This document shows, in pieces, positions 18,040 through 26,809 of a stretch of DNA of 64,000 nt. Every line of letters starts with the position of its first letter. Positions within the stretch are counted from its first letter, which is position 1. The notes beneath the pieces are model-generated. The model had not been told where the DNA came from. It saw only the letters and a list, made by a program, of their open reading frames with translations, and did not search any database. This DNA is from Desulfobulbus alkaliphilus (GTDB lineage: Bacteria; Desulfobacterota; Desulfobulbia; Desulfobulbales; Desulfobulbaceae), in assembly GCF_016918545.1 (NCBI RefSeq), contig NZ_JAFFQC010000008.1, positions 81,526-145,525 on the forward strand, read 5' to 3'. A program made the position numbers and the translations under genes.

Positions 18040-18731
18040 TGACACAGCGTGGTCGACTCTGCGTTTCTGTTGCCGCACCCGACGCTGGTAGTGTGCTGGC
18101 GGCAGTCATGCCGGCGGTGCACCTGGTGGATGTCGTCGAAATCCGTCTAGATGCCATGAAGGATCCTCACATAGCTCAATGTATTGCCGATCTGCCCTGC
18201 CCGGTGCTGGTCACCAACCGGCCACAGTGGGAGGGGGGACTGTTCATGGGCAGTGAGGAGGAGCGGATACACATCCTTTGTCAGGCAATCCAGGCCGGTG
18301 CCCGATATGTGGACGTCGAACTGGGTGCTCGCCAGGATTTGCGTCGCAAGGTGCAGGAAACAGCTCGGCACAACGAGGCCGAAGTCATCTTGTCCAGTCA
18401 CGATTACCTTGCTACCCCCCCATCGGCCAGACTCAAGGAAATCCTTGCCGAGATGATCACTGCCAAAGCCGACATCGGTAAAATCGTCACTACCGCGACA
18501 ACCGCGGCGGACGTGCTTCGCATCCTGGCGCTGCATGAAAATGCGGCAGCCGCGCACTTCCCTCTCTGCGCCTTTACCATGGGTGAGGCAGGGCGAATCA
18601 GCCGACTGGCAACCCTCTATCTGGGCGGGTTCATGACCTATGCCGCCATTGACCAACAGCAGGTAACGGCCCCCGGGCAGATCTCCATTGCTGATCTGCA
18701 TACCCTGTGCACTTTGCTCGAGGCTGAATAA
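18039..18731 (+). CDS. aroD: AroD, type I 3-dehydroquinate dehydratase
   Basis: A 230-residue enzyme removing water from 3-dehydroquinate through a Schiff base. Expected type I residues are visible: VVEIRLDAM near residue 30, ILSSHDY (catalytic His near 125), GKIVTTATTAADV (Schiff-base Lys near 147) and the lid-loop Arg in GEAGRISRLA. The C terminus keeps the QQVTAPGQISIADL substrate loop. It overlaps pyrD by one base and aroE by one base, so translational coupling is likely. Confidence 0.94.
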   Translation: MTQRGRLCVSVAAPDAGSVLAAVMPAVHLVDVVEIRLDAMKDPHIAQCIADLPCPVLVTNRPQWEGGLFMGSEEERIHILCQAIQAGARYVDVELGARQDLRRKVQETARHNEAEVILSSHDYLATPPSARLKEILAEMITAKADIGKIVTTATTAADVLRILALHENAAAAHFPLCAFTMGEAGRISRLATLYLGGFMTYAAIDQQQVTAPGQISIADLHTLCTLLEAE

Positions 18732-19585
18732 TGATCAACGGCACAACCCGCTTGTTCGGCATCATCGGCAACCCGGTTGCCCACTCCCTCAGTCCGATTA
18801 TGCACAATGCCGCCTTCAAAACCCTGGGGTTGAACGCTGTCTACCTGCCCATGCAGCCGAAGAATCTGGATGAAGGGTATCGGGGTCTGCGTGCCCTGGG
18901 ATTTGTCGGCGTGTCGGTCACTGTCCCCTTCAAGGTTGCCATCATGCCGCTGCTGGACCAGATCGACCCGGTGGCCCGCAAAATCGGTGCAGTCAACACC
19001 CTATTGTTTCACCAAGATGCCCATGGATCAACCCTGTGCACGGGCTCCAATACCGACTGGATCGGTTCTAATCGCGCCTTAGAGACAGAGATTGACCTGT
19101 CCGGCAGCACGGTGCTGATTCTTGGTGCCGGTGGTGCCGCCAGGGCGATAGGGTTTGGCCTTGTCGAGGCCGGAGCGACCATCCTGGTGCACAACCGCAC
19201 CGAAACCAAGGGCCGAAAACTTGCCGCCCAGCTCGGCGCTACCAGCGTCCCGGACCAGCAACTCGCCGACATTCGGGCTGATGTCCTGATCAACACTACC
19301 TCGGTGGGCATGTCCCCAAATCACCAGGCACTGCCGATCAACCCGAAGCTGCTGTCTCATTTTTCCGTGGTCATGGATATTGTCTATGCACCTCTGGAGA
19401 CCGCCCTGCTGCGGGAGGCTGCCGCCTGTGGCTGCAGAACTGTTGACGGTCTCCAGATGCTGCTGCATCAGGGAACCGCTCAGTGCAGTCTGTGGACCGG
19501 CCAGGAAGCACCGCTGGCCGTGATGCGGCAAGCCCTGCTGTTGGAACTTTCGTCCCGCGGCACTGCCCCGGCACCAGGCACCTAA
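18731..19585 (+). CDS. aroE: AroE, shikimate dehydrogenase
   Basis: A 284-residue NADP-dependent enzyme reducing 3-dehydroshikimate. The shikimate site is GNPVAHSLSPIMHN (residues 11-24), the catalytic Lys lies in VTVPFKVAIMPL, and NTDWIGSNRAL supplies the catalytic Asp. The NADP fold shows LILGAGGAARAIGFGL and HNRTETKGRKL. The motif VDGLQMLLHQG closes the active site. It follows aroD with a one-base overlap (TAATG) and precedes aroA by 27 nt. Confidence 0.95.
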   Translation: MINGTTRLFGIIGNPVAHSLSPIMHNAAFKTLGLNAVYLPMQPKNLDEGYRGLRALGFVGVSVTVPFKVAIMPLLDQIDPVARKIGAVNTLLFHQDAHGSTLCTGSNTDWIGSNRALETEIDLSGSTVLILGAGGAARAIGFGLVEAGATILVHNRTETKGRKLAAQLGATSVPDQQLADIRADVLINTTSVGMSPNHQALPINPKLLSHFSVVMDIVYAPLETALLREAAACGCRTVDGLQMLLHQGTAQCSLWTGQEAPLAVMRQALLLELSSRGTAPAPGT

Positions 19586-19612
19586 TCCTCTCCCGCCCCT
19601 TGAGCAATTGCC

Positions 19613-20890
19613 ATGAAAACCATAACCCCTGTCGGACCCATCGACACCACCATCAAAGTTCCCGGTTCAAAAAGCCTCACCCAGCGCGCCCTTATCGCCG
19701 CCGCCCTGGCGGAGGGGACTTCGCACCTCATCGGTCCCCTGGCCAGTGAAGACACCCGCTTCACTATGGAGGCGCTCCGGCTTATGGGTGTTGTCTGCGA
19801 TGACAGCGACCCTGAGCGCTGGCAGGTGCAGGGAACCGGCGGTCTGATCAGTACACCTCGCCGTGATATCTTTCTCGGTAATAATGGCACAGCGACCCGT
19901 TTTCTGACCTCGGTGGCCACCCTCGGCCAGGGCCGATTCCACATCACCGGCAGTGAGCGGATGGCGGAACGGCCCATCCTGCCGTTGATGGAGGCCCTGC
20001 GTGGCTGGGGTGTCGAGATCGACAGCGACACCGGCAACGGATGTCCGCCGCTGACCATCAACGCCAACGGCCTTGGTGGCGGCGCCACGGTTCTTCCCGA
20101 GGGCAAGTCAAGTCAGTACCTCTCCTCACTCCTCCTGGTTGCTCCCTATGCGGCAAATCCGGCGGCACTCGAAGTCCGGGGTGAAATCCTCTCCCGTCCT
20201 TATGTGGAAATGACCCTGGCGGTGATGGCTGATTTCGGCATCCGCGTTGAAGCCGCGCCGACACTGGATTTTTTCAGGATCCCGCAGGGGCGGTATCAGG
20301 CCAGAAGATACTCGATTGAGGGTGATGCCTCCGGGGCCTCCTACTTCTGGGCAGCAGCCGCCATCACCGGCGGCAGGGTAACGGTTACCAACATCCCCCT
20401 CCCTTCCCTGCAGGGAGATACCGGACTGCTGCCCTATCTGGGGCGCATGGGCTGCTGGATCGATCTTGATGATGCCGGCGGCATTACCCTCACCGGCACA
20501 GACCACCTGCAGGCGATTGAGGTGGACATGGGGGACATGCCCGATGTCGCCCCGACTCTGGCCGTGGTTGCCGCTTTTGCCGAGGGCACCACGGTGATCA
20601 ACAATATCGCTCACCTGCGGATCAAGGAATGCGACCGTCTGTCAGCGGTGGTCACGGAACTGCGCAAACTCGGCGCCAACGTCGAAGAGGGGCCGGATCG
20701 AATGATCATCCATGGAAAAAAAGGCGGCGCCAACCTGCACGGCGCCACCATCACCACCTACAATGACCACCGTATAGCCATGTGCTTTGCCGTCGCCGGT
20801 CTGCGCATTCCCGGGGTGCGGATTACCGGCGAAGAATGTGTGGACAAATCCTTCCCCGATTTCTGGGAACGTTTCTCCTCTCTGGCCTGA
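19613..20890 (+). CDS. aroA: AroA, 5-enolpyruvylshikimate-3-phosphate synthase
   Basis: A 425-residue EPSP synthase, sixth step of the shikimate pathway. Visible signatures are VPGSKSLTQRAL (Lys and Ser for shikimate-3-phosphate), LGNNGTATRFL, the serine-rich SSQYLSSLLL, DMGDMPDVAPTLAVVA and RIKECDRLSAV, then TYNDHRIAMCFAV. In the PEP loop LGNNGTATRFL, Asn and Phe stand where E. coli has Ala95 and Pro101, while the Gly96 equivalent is kept. It ends the pyr-aro operon, 10 nt from the convergent permease gene. Confidence 0.93.
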   Translation: MKTITPVGPIDTTIKVPGSKSLTQRALIAAALAEGTSHLIGPLASEDTRFTMEALRLMGVVCDDSDPERWQVQGTGGLISTPRRDIFLGNNGTATRFLTSVATLGQGRFHITGSERMAERPILPLMEALRGWGVEIDSDTGNGCPPLTINANGLGGGATVLPEGKSSQYLSSLLLVAPYAANPAALEVRGEILSRPYVEMTLAVMADFGIRVEAAPTLDFFRIPQGRYQARRYSIEGDASGASYFWAAAAITGGRVTVTNIPLPSLQGDTGLLPYLGRMGCWIDLDDAGGITLTGTDHLQAIEVDMGDMPDVAPTLAVVAAFAEGTTVINNIAHLRIKECDRLSAVVTELRKLGANVEEGPDRMIIHGKKGGANLHGATITTYNDHRIAMCFAVAGLRIPGVRITGEECVDKSFPDFWERFSSLA

Positions 20891-20900
20891 AAGAAACAAT

Positions 20901-21646
20901 TCAGACGGTTCTGGTCCAGCGGCACACACGACGCTCGATAACATCCAGCACCATATAGAAAAAGAACCCAGGGCAGCCATGGCAACGATTCCCGCATAGA
21001 GCCATTCATAGTCCGCCTGCCCCCAGGCGGCCATGATAATAAATCCCAACCCATTAGTGGTGGCAAAGCTCTCCACAAAAAAGAGGATAGCCACCGCCGT
21101 GCCAATGGAAATACGCAGTGCGGTCAGGATTTTTGGCAGGGTAGCCGGCCAGACAACGTGCCGATAGATCTGTGCCCTGCTGGCACCCAGAGTCTGCATG
21201 GACAGAAAATAGTTACGATGGATCGATTTGGCCGCATCCAGGGTCGTGACCAGGATTTGAAAAAATACGATCAAGGCAATGAGGATAATTTTGGAAAGAT
21301 CACCAATGCCAAAGAGAATGATGATCAGGGGGAGAAGAACCACATGGGGAATGGGATAGAGCAGATAGATGTAGGGTGAGAACCGCCGATCCAGTACAGC
21401 TTCCGTTCCGACCAGTAAACCCAGCGGCACCGCGGTTACCAGGGCCAGGCCAATACCAAGGAGAGCACGAAGGGCGCTGATGCTGATATCTCCGGCCAGC
21501 CGACCGTCCTGCATCATGGCCGCCAACAGGGAAAAAACCCGCCAGGGTTCGGGCAGTGCCATGGAATCAAGCAATAGGGCCACTGCCTGCCAAACGCCGA
21601 GCAGGATTACAGCAAAATAAAACCCGAACAAGCGTCCCGCTGTCAC
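20901..21646 (-). pseudogene. ABC transporter permease (TauC/SsuC type), frameshifted near the C terminus
   Basis: The inner-membrane permease of a nitrate/sulfonate/taurine-type ABC importer. It shows the expected N-terminal segments and an EAA-type loop (SMQTLGASRAQIYRHVVWPATLPKI, read in two parts). As read, the frame runs on into the aroA antisense strand for a 334-residue product with a nonsense tail. A one-base gain in the A5 run at 20959-20963 (T5 on the coding strand) would restore the family-like end FFYMVLDVIERRVCRW. It would stop at 20901, giving about 248 residues, the usual length and neatly clear of aroA. This is a decayed gene or a homopolymer sequencing error. No ATPase or binding-protein gene is nearby. 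Confidence 0.75.
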
Positions 21647-21762
21647 GAATCCAGGTCTTGTTTTGGATGAATTTTGTCCAGGTCCAGCAGACGCGCGACA
21701 GCTTTGTGCACAATTCTGCCGTCACCTGAGGCTCGGACGAACATCCACGGATTCAGTCTCTC

Positions 21763-22671
21763 TCAATTCCGCCCTGGAATATAGCGGTATGCTCCCATGC
21801 GGTCAACCGTATGCGATAACCGGCGCCCGAGGAGATGCTCGAGATGAGCGACAGCCCGACGGAGACGATGTCCATCAATAGCGATGCTGTACCCCCTTTG
21901 CTGAAGAAGAAACACCGCATCCTCGGTGGCAACATTACCGCCGCTGCCCTGAATGAAAGGGCAACCGCCCAGACCTCCCAGCACCGTGTCAAAGAGACGC
22001 ACCCCGCCTGCCAGCCCGGCGGTCATGTTGGCCAGCCCCTGATCCCGGGCCCCGTGGAGATGGAGGGAGAGGACAGCAGCCGGAACCAACCGTCGTATCC
22101 GGGTAACAAGTGACTCCACCTGATCTGGTCCGGCCGCGCCGGCGGTATCGGCCAGATTGACTTCCATGGCTCCGGCCGCCGTCATATGTTCCACCGCCCT
22201 GACCACCATCGCCTCGGAAACCTCCTCTTCATTGCCACAGCCAAAAGCGCACTGCACTCCGGCCCGGACAGAGAGCCCGGCCGCGGTGGCCGCGGCTATC
22301 AGATCAGTCATCACTTCCAGAGCCCTTGCTGCCGGCAGGCCTGCATTACTCCGGCTATGGCTGTCTGCAACCGAGACCGACATGCTTACATGGGTGAGGC
22401 CGCAGCGAAGGGCACGCTCCAATCCTTTTCTGTTGAGCACCAGCGCTGTACAGACCACCGCCGGATATTCCCGCTGCACCATTATGGCCAGGAGATCGGT
22501 ATCGGCCATCTGCGGTACTCTGCGAGGATCGACAAAGCTGCCGATCTGTAGACGGTTGACCCCGGCCTCGATGAGCAGACGGGCAAGGTGCAATTTTTCC
22601 GTCAGACTGAACAATCTGCCTTCCGCCTGTAAACCATCACGTAAGAGTTCTTCTTCCAACACGACAAACAT
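21763..22671 (-). CDS. HMG-CoA-lyase-like DRE-TIM aldolase
   Basis: A 302-residue member of the pyruvate carboxyltransferase/HMGL superfamily, which cleaves or forms C-C bonds next to a carbonyl. The metal and base motif is LRDGLQAEG near residue 10. Other blocks are LQIGSFVDPRRVPQMAD, MSVSVADSHSRSNAG, VQCAFGC and LADTAGAAGPDQV, plus the paired metal His in LHLHGARDQGLAN. The loop GGLGGCPFIQGSGGNVATED closely matches the HMG-CoA lyase C-terminal Cys loop. Substrate is unknown; a hydroxymethylglutaryl- or citramalyl-type thioester is possible. It is monocistronic as far as visible. Confidence 0.82.
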   Translation of the reverse strand: MFVVLEEELLRDGLQAEGRLFSLTEKLHLARLLIEAGVNRLQIGSFVDPRRVPQMADTDLLAIMVQREYPAVVCTALVLNRKGLERALRCGLTHVSMSVSVADSHSRSNAGLPAARALEVMTDLIAAATAAGLSVRAGVQCAFGCGNEEEVSEAMVVRAVEHMTAAGAMEVNLADTAGAAGPDQVESLVTRIRRLVPAAVLSLHLHGARDQGLANMTAGLAGGVRLFDTVLGGLGGCPFIQGSGGNVATEDAVFLLQQRGYSIAIDGHRLRRAVAHLEHLLGRRLSHTVDRMGAYRYIPGRN

Positions 22672-23158
22672 GCTCTTCCTGAAAGAGAAGACATTTATGC
22701 AGCGCTATCACCACACATTCTCTGGGTCGCCGCTACTTTTGTCGGTGCCCTGAATCAGGTGAACTGGCAGGTCAGTGAACTGGCCCGGCAGTATATGATA
22801 GCCACCGGCATGATGAAACCACCCTGAATCCTTGACGGCTGGACTCTTTTTTGGGTATATCTTGCTGTAATTATATTATAATTTCTGCAGAATCCTTAAA
22901 AAAGTACTTTCACCCGCCGCCCTTCGGGGCGTCCGTCCGCACGCCAACTTTATTGCCCGTAACCGTCCGATAAAGCTCACTTTAATCGAACGGCCACAGA
23001 CAATAAAGCTGACGCACGGACGAACGCTCACGGATCCAGGACCACTGCACACCCTGGTTGATTATTCCTCACATATCAAAGGGGTCGAATATTTAATCTG
23101 TGTCGCCTTTTTCGTGGCCTTTCCCATTTTCTTTAAATATGTTAATGAAGAGAAGTAA
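22645..23158 (+). pseudogene. Small membrane-protein ORF split by MITE copy 5
   Basis: An open frame (downstream of a TAA at 22642) reads ILWVAATFVGALNQVNWQV, then SELARQYMIATGMMKP, and is cut by the repeat, whose own TGA ends it at 22827. The other half, after the repeat, reads LHTLVDYSSHIKGVEYLI then CVAFFVAFPIFFKYVNEEK and stops at 23158. Removing the 218-bp element plus one ACCAC duplication (223 bp) joins the halves in frame as MMKPLHTLVD. The C-terminal part is one predicted membrane segment, like the tiny subunits of respiratory complexes; I do not recognise the family. No ATG is seen before 22795, so the true start is uncertain. The N-terminal half might not be coding. Confidence 0.55.
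22823..23040 (+). repeat. MITE-like element, copy 5 (full length, inside an ORF)
   Basis: A 218-bp copy from CCTGAATCCTTGACGG to CACGGATCCAGG with exact ACCAC duplications at 22818-22822 and 23041-23045. Its long central hairpin spans about 22948-23008: a 5' arm beginning CTTTATTG pairs with a 3' arm ending CAATAAAG around a short loop. Confidence 0.94.
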
Positions 23159-23203
23159 AGGGTCCCGGTCAAAAAATAGTCTGTCCCATAAAGTACCCAT
23201 CAC

Positions 23204-23228
23204 GGGCCCGATTGTCGCAATCGGGCCC
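23204..23228 (+). terminator. Possible terminator after the split small ORF
   Basis: Perfect 10-bp stem GGGCCCGATT / AATCGGGCCC with loop GTCGC, followed by ATTATCTTT, a weak U tract. It lies 45 nt after the stop at 23158. Confidence 0.6.
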
Positions 23229-23271
23229 ATTATCTTTGTGCACACGCCTCTTTCGCTTCCCCTGTCAGTTT

Positions 23272-23488
23272 CCTGAATCCGTGACGGCTGGTCGCTTGTT
23301 TTGGACATATCTTATTGTAATCATATTATAATTGTAGCTGAATCCTTGACAATAACTTTCACCAGTCACCCTGCGGGGCACTCATCCACACGCCATCTTT
23401 ATTGCCTATGACCGTCCGATAACGTGTAGTTTAATCCAAGGGTCAGAGATAATAAAGCTGAAGCACCGAGGAACGCTCACGGATCCAT
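23272..23488 (+). repeat. MITE-like element, copy 6 (full length)
   Basis: About 217 bp from CCTGAATCCGTGACGGCTGG to CTCACGGATCCAT. The last bases differ from the usual CCAGG and no target duplication is visible. The remaining 23489-23634 before the next gene shows no clear feature except GGAGG just upstream of that gene's ATG. Confidence 0.88.
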
Positions 23489-23634
23489 GAACAGGGCTGA
23501 CGAATGGCTGAGTATTTACCTGTCCAGACAGGTCTCAGCAAAGGCCGCCAACTATCGAAAACAATGTTCTCCACACAACCAGGGAACATACCAACAGCCG
23601 GTCTGCTGAGATCGGGAAGACTCCGGAGGCATAT

Positions 23635-24468
23635 ATGGAACCGCAACTTTTCATCGACCATGATCTCTGTATCCAGTGCGGAGCTTGTGTGGACGACTGT
23701 CCTTTTCATATCATCGCCCTGAACCCTGAGTATCCAGAACTGTTGCCGCAACGGGTCCATCACTGCATCCATTGTCAGCACTGCCTGGCAGTCTGCCCCA
23801 CTGGCGCCTTGTCGATTTTCGGCTGCGACCCCAACCAATCAATGCCCCTGCCGCGGAGTCTTCCCGAACCGCGGCAAATGACCGCCTTGATCAAGGGACG
23901 CCGTTCCGTACGCCACTATCGGCCGGAACCCCTTGAAACCGAGGTGATCGAAACCATGCTGCGCACCGCAGTCAATGCCCCCACCGGTAAAAACATTCGC
24001 GGGTGCCTGTTCACGGTGATTGAAAATCAGGCCACCATGGCTCAGCTGAGAAGAGAAACACTGGAAGGGCTCCGGCAGGCAGTGATCGAGAAGAGACTTT
24101 CTGAGGGTTTGAGTTATTTCCGCCATGTAGTGTCGGCCTGGGATAACGGCCGGGACATTATTTTCCGGGACGCACCCCACCTGCTGATTGTTTCTGTTCC
24201 GGCAACGAATTCCACGCCCGATGCGGATATCATCATTACCATGAGTTATTTTGAACTGCTGGCCGCAAGCATGGGAATCGGCACGCTGTGGAATGCCATG
24301 GTGAAATGGGCTTTTTCAGTGATTCCAGATGATATGTATGCCCGCCTGGGGATCCCCGACGATCATATCAAGGGCTATGCCATGCTGTTCGGTCGTCCTG
24401 CGGTCACCTATTATCGCACTGTGCAGCGGGACTCTGCAGCCATCAACCGGGTTCGGCTCGATCCTTAA
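23635..24468 (+). CDS. Ferredoxin-nitroreductase fusion protein
   Basis: A 277-residue cytoplasmic redox enzyme. Residues 1-65 form a 2[4Fe-4S] ferredoxin domain with [16 protein letters not shown] and [16 protein letters not shown]. Residues about 80-260 form an FMN nitroreductase domain: [15 protein letters not shown] (FMN-binding Arg-Arg-Ser), [12 protein letters not shown] and [13 protein letters not shown]. Such fusions are common in anaerobes and reduce nitro or quinone compounds with ferredoxin electrons; the substrate is unknown. GGAGG lies 7 nt before the ATG. It stands alone between MITE copies. Confidence 0.9.
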   Translation: MEPQLFIDHDLCIQCGACVDDCPFHIIALNPEYPELLPQRVHHCIHCQHCLAVCPTGALSIFGCDPNQSMPLPRSLPEPRQMTALIKGRRSVRHYRPEPLETEVIETMLRTAVNAPTGKNIRGCLFTVIENQATMAQLRRETLEGLRQAVIEKRLSEGLSYFRHVVSAWDNGRDIIFRDAPHLLIVSVPATNSTPDADIIITMSYFELLAASMGIGTLWNAMVKWAFSVIPDDMYARLGIPDDHIKGYAMLFGRPAVTYYRTVQRDSAAINRVRLDP

Positions 24469-24485
24469 AGGGTTGAGAGCTGACA

Positions 24486-24522
24486 CATATCCAAAACAAG
24501 ATCCAGCCGTCAAGGATTCAGG
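24486..24522 (-). repeat. MITE fragment, copy 7 (L end only)
   Basis: About 37 bp matching only the L end (ATATCCAAAACAAG then CAGCCGTCAAGGATTCAGG), directly in front of the ribosome binding site (AAAGGAG) of the phosphofructokinase gene. The rest of the element is missing. Confidence 0.85.
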
Positions 24523-24535
24523 TAAAGGAGAAGAC

Positions 24536-25666
24536 ATGGCAAGATGCATCGGCATCCTCACCGCGGGAGGCGACAGCCCCGGACTCAATGCAGCCATACG
24601 GGCCATCGGTAAAAGTGCCCTCAACGCGTATAACATGCAGGTTATTGGTTTTCGGGATGGTTTTCGTGGCCTCATGGAAAACCGCACTGTCCTGCTCGAA
24701 GGTGAGATCCTTTCCGGCATACTCACCCTGGGCGGCACCATTCTCGGCACCAGCCGTGACAAGCCCCACAAAATGCCGGTCGGCTCCAGGGTGCAGGACA
24801 TGACCGAGGTCATGCTGGACAATTACCGCCGCCACAACCTGGAGGCCTTGATCTGCATCGGTGGTGGCGGCACCCAGAAAAACGCTCACCGACTCGCCCA
24901 GGCCGGTATGCATATCATGACCTTGCCGAAAACCATAGACAACGATGTCGCCATGACCGACATCACCTTCGGCTTTGATACAGCGCTGTCGATTGCCACC
25001 GATGCCATAGATCGGCTCCATTCCACCGCCCACAGCCACCACCGGATCATTGTCGTTGAAATTATGGGCCACAACACCGGCTGGCTTGGTCTCGGTGCCG
25101 GCATGGCCAGTGGGGCCGATGTCATCCTTATTCCCGAAATCCCCTACGATATCAAACAGGTAGCCGATGCTATCCGCAGACGAAGACACCGGGGCAAAAA
25201 CTTCAGCATCGTCGCAGTCTCCGAAGGAGCCATTTCCATCGAGGACACCCGAAAACTGGCTGCATTGCAGAAAAAAAAACAGGCGGCCGGGGACAGCAAA
25301 CAGCAGAAAAAAACAACGGCTGCCCTGGAGGCCTTCAAGGCCCAGCAGAACAACAATACGCTGCACCTGTCCCGTCAACTGGAAGTCCTCACTGGCCTGG
25401 AAAGCCGCCTGACCATCCTGGGTCACCTGCAGAGGGGCGGGACTCCAACGGCCGCCGACCGGATCCTGGCAACCCGCCTTGGATCAGCCTGTGCCGCGGC
25501 CATCAATGAGCGGCAATTTGGCTGCATGGTGGCGGTGAAAGGAGAAACCACCGCCCTGGTGCCGCTGGATCAGGTTGTCGGCAAACGCAAGGTCGTCCCC
25601 CTGAACCATCCCTGGATTCGGGCGGCCCTGGAAACCGGGACCTGTCTGGGGAATCACATTTTTTGA
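24536..25666 (+). CDS. 6-phosphofructokinase family protein with a non-canonical GGDG site
   Basis: A 376-residue phosphofructokinase (PfkA superfamily) of glycolysis. It shows [30 protein letters not shown] with the catalytic Asp, [14 protein letters not shown], and [15 protein letters not shown] for the sugar-phosphate site. The ATP/PPi-discriminating loop, GGDG in ATP enzymes and GGDD in PPi enzymes, reads IGGGGTQKN here, so the phosphoryl donor cannot be assigned by the usual rule. A Lys/Gln-rich insertion of about 30 residues ([14 protein letters not shown]) lies near residue 245. I start at ATG 24536, behind AAAGGAG; upstream extension would read through a mobile repeat fragment. Confidence 0.88.
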   Translation: MARCIGILTAGGDSPGLNAAIRAIGKSALNAYNMQVIGFRDGFRGLMENRTVLLEGEILSGILTLGGTILGTSRDKPHKMPVGSRVQDMTEVMLDNYRRHNLEALICIGGGGTQKNAHRLAQAGMHIMTLPKTIDNDVAMTDITFGFDTALSIATDAIDRLHSTAHSHHRIIVVEIMGHNTGWLGLGAGMASGADVILIPEIPYDIKQVADAIRRRRHRGKNFSIVAVSEGAISIEDTRKLAALQKKKQAAGDSKQQKKTTAALEAFKAQQNNNTLHLSRQLEVLTGLESRLTILGHLQRGGTPTAADRILATRLGSACAAAINERQFGCMVAVKGETTALVPLDQVVGKRKVVPLNHPWIRAALETGTCLGNHIF

Positions 25667-25731
25667 CTTCAGCACACCCCCGCCCGAAAATAAAGGAAAT
25701 CGGCCCGGCGAATTCATTCCTGTCGCTCAGT

Positions 25732-25866
25732 CCTGAATCCGTGGCGACTGGACGCTTGTTCTGCACACATCTTACTATAATAAGGTTATAAATGTAAAGC
25801 AACCCTTGACAACAACCTGCACCAGCCGCCCTTCGGGGCACCCGTCCAAACGCTCACAAACCCAGG
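25732..25866 (+). repeat. MITE-like element, copy 8 (short form)
   Basis: A 135-bp derivative that keeps both ends but lacks the long central hairpin. Exact 5-bp duplications TCAGT flank it (25727-25731 and 25867-25871), so this short form itself transposed. It lies between the phosphofructokinase and phoU 3' ends. Confidence 0.9.
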
Positions 25867-25872
25867 TCAGTG

Positions 25873-26544
25873 TCAAGGATCTTCGCTGCTTCGCACGATT
25901 TCCCCTTCCACCAGATAGATAATCTCTTCGGCGATATTCGTGGCCCGATCACCAATCCGCTCCAGGTGGCGGGCGATCAGGTAAAGATTCACCAGGCAGG
26001 CGGCATCGGCCGGCTGGCGACCAATCTCCTCGATCACGGTTTTATAGGCCTGATCGCGGGCACGATTGACTTCGTCGTCCATAAGAAAAATCTGACGAGC
26101 CAGGGCGGCATCCTCGGTCACCAGCGCATCCAGGCATGTTTTCACCATCTCCATAATCTTGGCTGCCATGGGCTGATAATCAAGTACATAAACAAAATCG
26201 CTCGTTTTCTTCTCACTGATGGTCAGGATCCGCTTGGCCAGATTGACGGCAATATCCGCTATCCGCTCAAGTTCACTGTTGATTTTGATCACCGCAACAA
26301 TCAGCCTGAGGTCTCGGGCCACCGGCTGGTGCAAAGCAAGTATCTTCAGGCATTCCTCCTCGACTCGGATCTCCATGTCGTCGACCTCCCAGTCCGAGGT
26401 CATAATCTTGCGGGATTCCTCCTCGTCCTGGGTCTCGAGAATGGCGCAGGCGCGTCGTAGACGGTCTTCCACCAGGGTCCCCAAGGTGATGACCATATCC
26501 TTGAGCTGATCAATCTCACGGTGAAAAAACATATGTTTACTCAC
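25873..26544 (-). CDS. phoU: PhoU, phosphate-signalling regulator
   Basis: A 223-residue protein of two three-helix PhoU repeats, connecting phosphate transport to the PhoR/PhoB pair and repressing it when phosphate is plentiful. The repeats open with FHREIDQLKDMVITLGTLVED and, in the second half, MVKTCLDALVTEDAALARQ. Metal-binding ExxxD-type motifs occur in LERIADIAVNLAKRI and LERIGDRATNIAEEIIY. It is divergent from the phoB-like gene, with 265 bp between, and no pst transporter genes are in the window. Confidence 0.93.
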   Translation of the reverse strand: MSKHMFFHREIDQLKDMVITLGTLVEDRLRRACAILETQDEEESRKIMTSDWEVDDMEIRVEEECLKILALHQPVARDLRLIVAVIKINSELERIADIAVNLAKRILTISEKKTSDFVYVLDYQPMAAKIMEMVKTCLDALVTEDAALARQIFLMDDEVNRARDQAYKTVIEEIGRQPADAACLVNLYLIARHLERIGDRATNIAEEIIYLVEGEIVRSSEDP

Positions 26545-26809
26545 AGAAATCCTCCGGTTTATTTAAAAGAACCGTTCACCAGCACACCATCTGCAGAGAA
26601 TCAGGCTGCTGTGATGGGATCTTGATTGGTTCAAGCAATGCGAGGCGATCCGGGCATGGCATAATCTACAAACGGACAAAATACAAGGCGTTGATTACTC
26701 CTTGGTTATAAATGAGTTAGGATAGTGTTAATCGGCTTTTTTTTATTGCATCACCGGTGGCGCTGCATAAAAATAAAGCAGTAAAAAATCATTACCGGGG
26801 GACAATAGC
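26545..26809 (+). promoter_or_regulatory. Divergent phoU / phoB intergenic region
   Basis: 265 bp between two divergent start codons must hold both promoters. It is AT-rich towards the phoB side, with a T-rich tract near 26740. I could not find two clear Pho-box half sites or a convincing -35/-10 pair by eye. Confidence 0.4.

Noticed and set aside
21641..21680. CTTGTTTTGGAT match to the MITE L-end interior
   Set aside because: Only about 12 bases match and the ends of the element are absent; likely chance.
22823..23488. Two repeats spaced about 230 bp apart considered as a CRISPR-like array
   Set aside because: Repeats are 217 bp with different neighbours and target duplications; no short regular repeat-spacer pattern exists in the window.
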